This document shows, one piece after another, positions 23,790 through 24,811 of a DNA stretch of 24,811 bases (its first letter is position 1; every line of letters begins with the position of its first letter). The notes beneath the pieces were generated by a model. It did no database searches and had not been told where the DNA came from. It saw only the letters and a program-made list of their open reading frames with translations. Made by a program: the position numbers and the translations under genes. The stretch is from Methanobrevibacter sp. (GTDB taxonomy: Archaea; Methanobacteriota; Methanobacteria; Methanobacteriales; Methanobacteriaceae), in NCBI GenBank assembly GCA_017652345.1, contig JAGCBE010000344.1:1-24811 (forward strand), written 5' to 3'.

Positions 23790-24363
23790 AGCCTATGATG
23801 ATGCTATAATAAATGAATTTAGAAAAGTATTCAATAGTAATACTGTATATATTCTTCCAGTAGAAAATGCTGTTAGATTTTTAGCACAGCTTAAAAAAGA
23901 CAATGTTACATTTCCACTTATATCTACAATGCGTTTAGGTTTTTCAGTTCGGGGAAGTAATGTTAATCACAACGCAAAGATGATAGGTTCATTTACAAAA
24001 AGACAGGATAATGATAATATTTACGCACAGTCTATTCCAATTAGAATAGAATATCAATTAGATATATTTTCTGTTGATAGAGAAACTTGTGATGACATTG
24101 CAAGAGAGCTAATATTTTTCTTTTATCAACATCCATCATTAAGGGCACATTTTGATTATGGCCTCGACTTTGAACACAAGTTCAATCTATTCATAAACGA
24201 TGAAATTGTTGATAATTCAGATACCGTTGAACATATAAATAATGGCGTTATGTTTAGAAATACATTTACATTTTATACTGATGATGCTATGTTGTTTAGA
24301 CGTAAGAATCAAACTCAGGGAGAAATAAAATGTGATGTTGAAATAATGAATAGGGAGGAATGA
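23779..24363 (+). CDS. Putative tail-terminator/tail-completion protein
   Basis: 194 residues from ATG 23779, inside the end of the preceding gene, with AAAGGGG upstream; an in-frame TTG at 23755 is rejected. It has an N-terminal helix, strands (FPLISTMRLGFSV), a central YQLDIFSVDRETCDDIAREL and FFFYQHPSLRAHF, and a beta-rich end (FRNTFTFYTDDAMLFR). The arrangement 'strand, Y.LDi(F/W), D...CD.(I/L)...' is typical of phage tail-terminator and completion proteins, which cap the tail tube. Its position just before the probable sheath gene agrees. The assignment is inferred. Confidence 0.6.
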   Translation: MSIKAYDDAIINEFRKVFNSNTVYILPVENAVRFLAQLKKDNVTFPLISTMRLGFSVRGSNVNHNAKMIGSFTKRQDNDNIYAQSIPIRIEYQLDIFSVDRETCDDIARELIFFFYQHPSLRAHFDYGLDFEHKFNLFINDEIVDNSDTVEHINNGVMFRNTFTFYTDDAMLFRRKNQTQGEIKCDVEIMNREE

Positions 24364-24368
24364 TACCT

Positions 24369-24752
24369 ATGTATTCTATTCAGAACCTTACAAAAACAAC
24401 TCTTAAATTTCAAGGAATTGCTATTGGTCCATATATGACTATATCAGTTGGTTCTATTCAGGACTATGTGACTCTTAGCAGATTATCTAATGCCGGTAAG
24501 ATTAGATACTTTACAACTCCTACTCCAAAAGCAGTTGTTGCAGAAAAAACTGAGGTTGCTCATGAGACTGTTCTAAAAGTTGAACCTGTTAAAGAAGAGG
24601 TTAAAGTTGCAGTTGAAGAAGAAGTTAAAGTTGAAGAAACTCCTGTTGCAGAAGAAGCAAGGGAAGAGATTAAGGAAGAACCAGTAGAGACTGTTACCGA
24701 AGAACCTACTGTTAAAACATATACAAGGAAAAAGCGTTCAAACAAAAAATAA
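24369..24752 (+). CDS. Small protein with beta N-domain and long charged E/K/V-rich tail
   Basis: 127 residues from ATG 24369, placed nine bases after GGGAGGA. The ATG at 24360 overlaps the preceding stop and leaves no room for the ribosome-binding site. Residues 1-50 are a small beta domain (IQNLTKTTLKFQGIAIGPYM), with G-P turns and a short helix (YVTLSRLSNAGKI), related in style to the N-terminus of the 19917 protein. Residues 51-118 are low complexity, with repeats of V-E-E, K-V-E and E-P-V, and are probably disordered. The end is basic (YTRKKRSNKK). The function is unknown; it may be a virion component at the tail. Confidence 0.65.
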   Translation: MYSIQNLTKTTLKFQGIAIGPYMTISVGSIQDYVTLSRLSNAGKIRYFTTPTPKAVVAEKTEVAHETVLKVEPVKEEVKVAVEEEVKVEETPVAEEAREEIKEEPVETVTEEPTVKTYTRKKRSNKK

Positions 24753-24773
24753 AACTGAAAGGGGAGTTTTATT

Positions 24774-24811
24774 ATGCCTCAGATTACAGTTAATGAGATT
24801 GATCAAAGCGT
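24774..24811 (+). CDS. Start of a probable tail sheath protein (runs off the window)
   Basis: The ATG follows AAAGGGGAG, and 12 codons are visible: MPQITVNEIDQS. The opening 'PQITVNEIDQS' is typical of contractile tail sheath proteins of large myoviruses, and the preceding neck and terminator genes make a sheath gene expected here. Only the first codons can be seen. Confidence 0.6.
   Translation, partial: MPQITVNEIDQS

Noticed and set aside
1..24811. tRNA genes and CRISPR arrays
   Set aside because: No cloverleaf-like segment with a GTTC-type T-loop and CCA-proximal stem, and no regularly spaced DNA repeats, were found by eye; a covariance-model scan was not possible. GTTCAACGACT at 18685 belongs to the group I intron R element.

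Overview
This window is part of the genome of a tailed phage with a contractile-tail (T4-like) head module, probably infecting a low-G+C Firmicute/Clostridia-type host. The evidence is the order terminase large subunit, portal, prohead protease/scaffold, gp23-like major capsid protein, neck/tail-completion-type genes and the first codons of a probable tail sheath. Every gene is on the + strand, the DNA is very AT-rich, Shine-Dalgarno sites are strong and AGGAGG-like, and there are clean sigma-70/sigma-A-type promoters. Genus and host cannot be fixed from the sequence alone.

Layout. (1) 1-451: the tail of an upstream ORF that resembles the C-terminus of a homing endonuclease, then the C-terminal part of a SAM-dependent methyltransferase with no visible start. 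(2) 600-9768: ten consecutive genes of unknown function, each starting with a short basic/hydrophobic leader (MKLRIKES, MIKLKES and variants), preceded by promoters at 490 and 7759 and broken by a terminator at 7702. (3) 9812-16304: a hairpin/terminator overlapping the terminase ribosome-binding site, a terminase with an in-frame mini-intein, a portal, a small helical protein, and a protease-scaffold fusion. (4) 16341-19112: the major capsid gene in three exons, interrupted by two related group I introns, the first carrying a GIY-YIG homing endonuclease. (5) 19239-24811: an Ig-like (Big2) virion protein, neck/connector-type proteins, an acidic zinc-ribbon protein, a SWIM zinc-finger protein, a probable tail terminator, a charged-tail protein and the start of a probable sheath.

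The most interesting signal links regions 2, 3 and 4. T4-type prohead proteases cut after (L/I)-x-E. The capsid protein here has I-C-E|A at residues 60-63, close to the T4 gp23 maturation site, and the protease-scaffold has many such sites. The leaders of the ten unknown proteins end in the same motif (IRE|S, IKE|S, LKE|S, IKE|N and so on), like the capsid-targeting sequences of T4 internal head proteins. The motif also recurs inside several of these proteins, behind basic linkers such as RRKRLKE|D, at roughly 70-105-residue intervals. The 768-residue protein at 5380-7686 would be cut into as many as eight small domains. My inference is that region 2 encodes a large arsenal of internal head proteins, several made as polyproteins, which are co-packaged in the prohead and matured by the phage protease. 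Their functions after processing are unknown.
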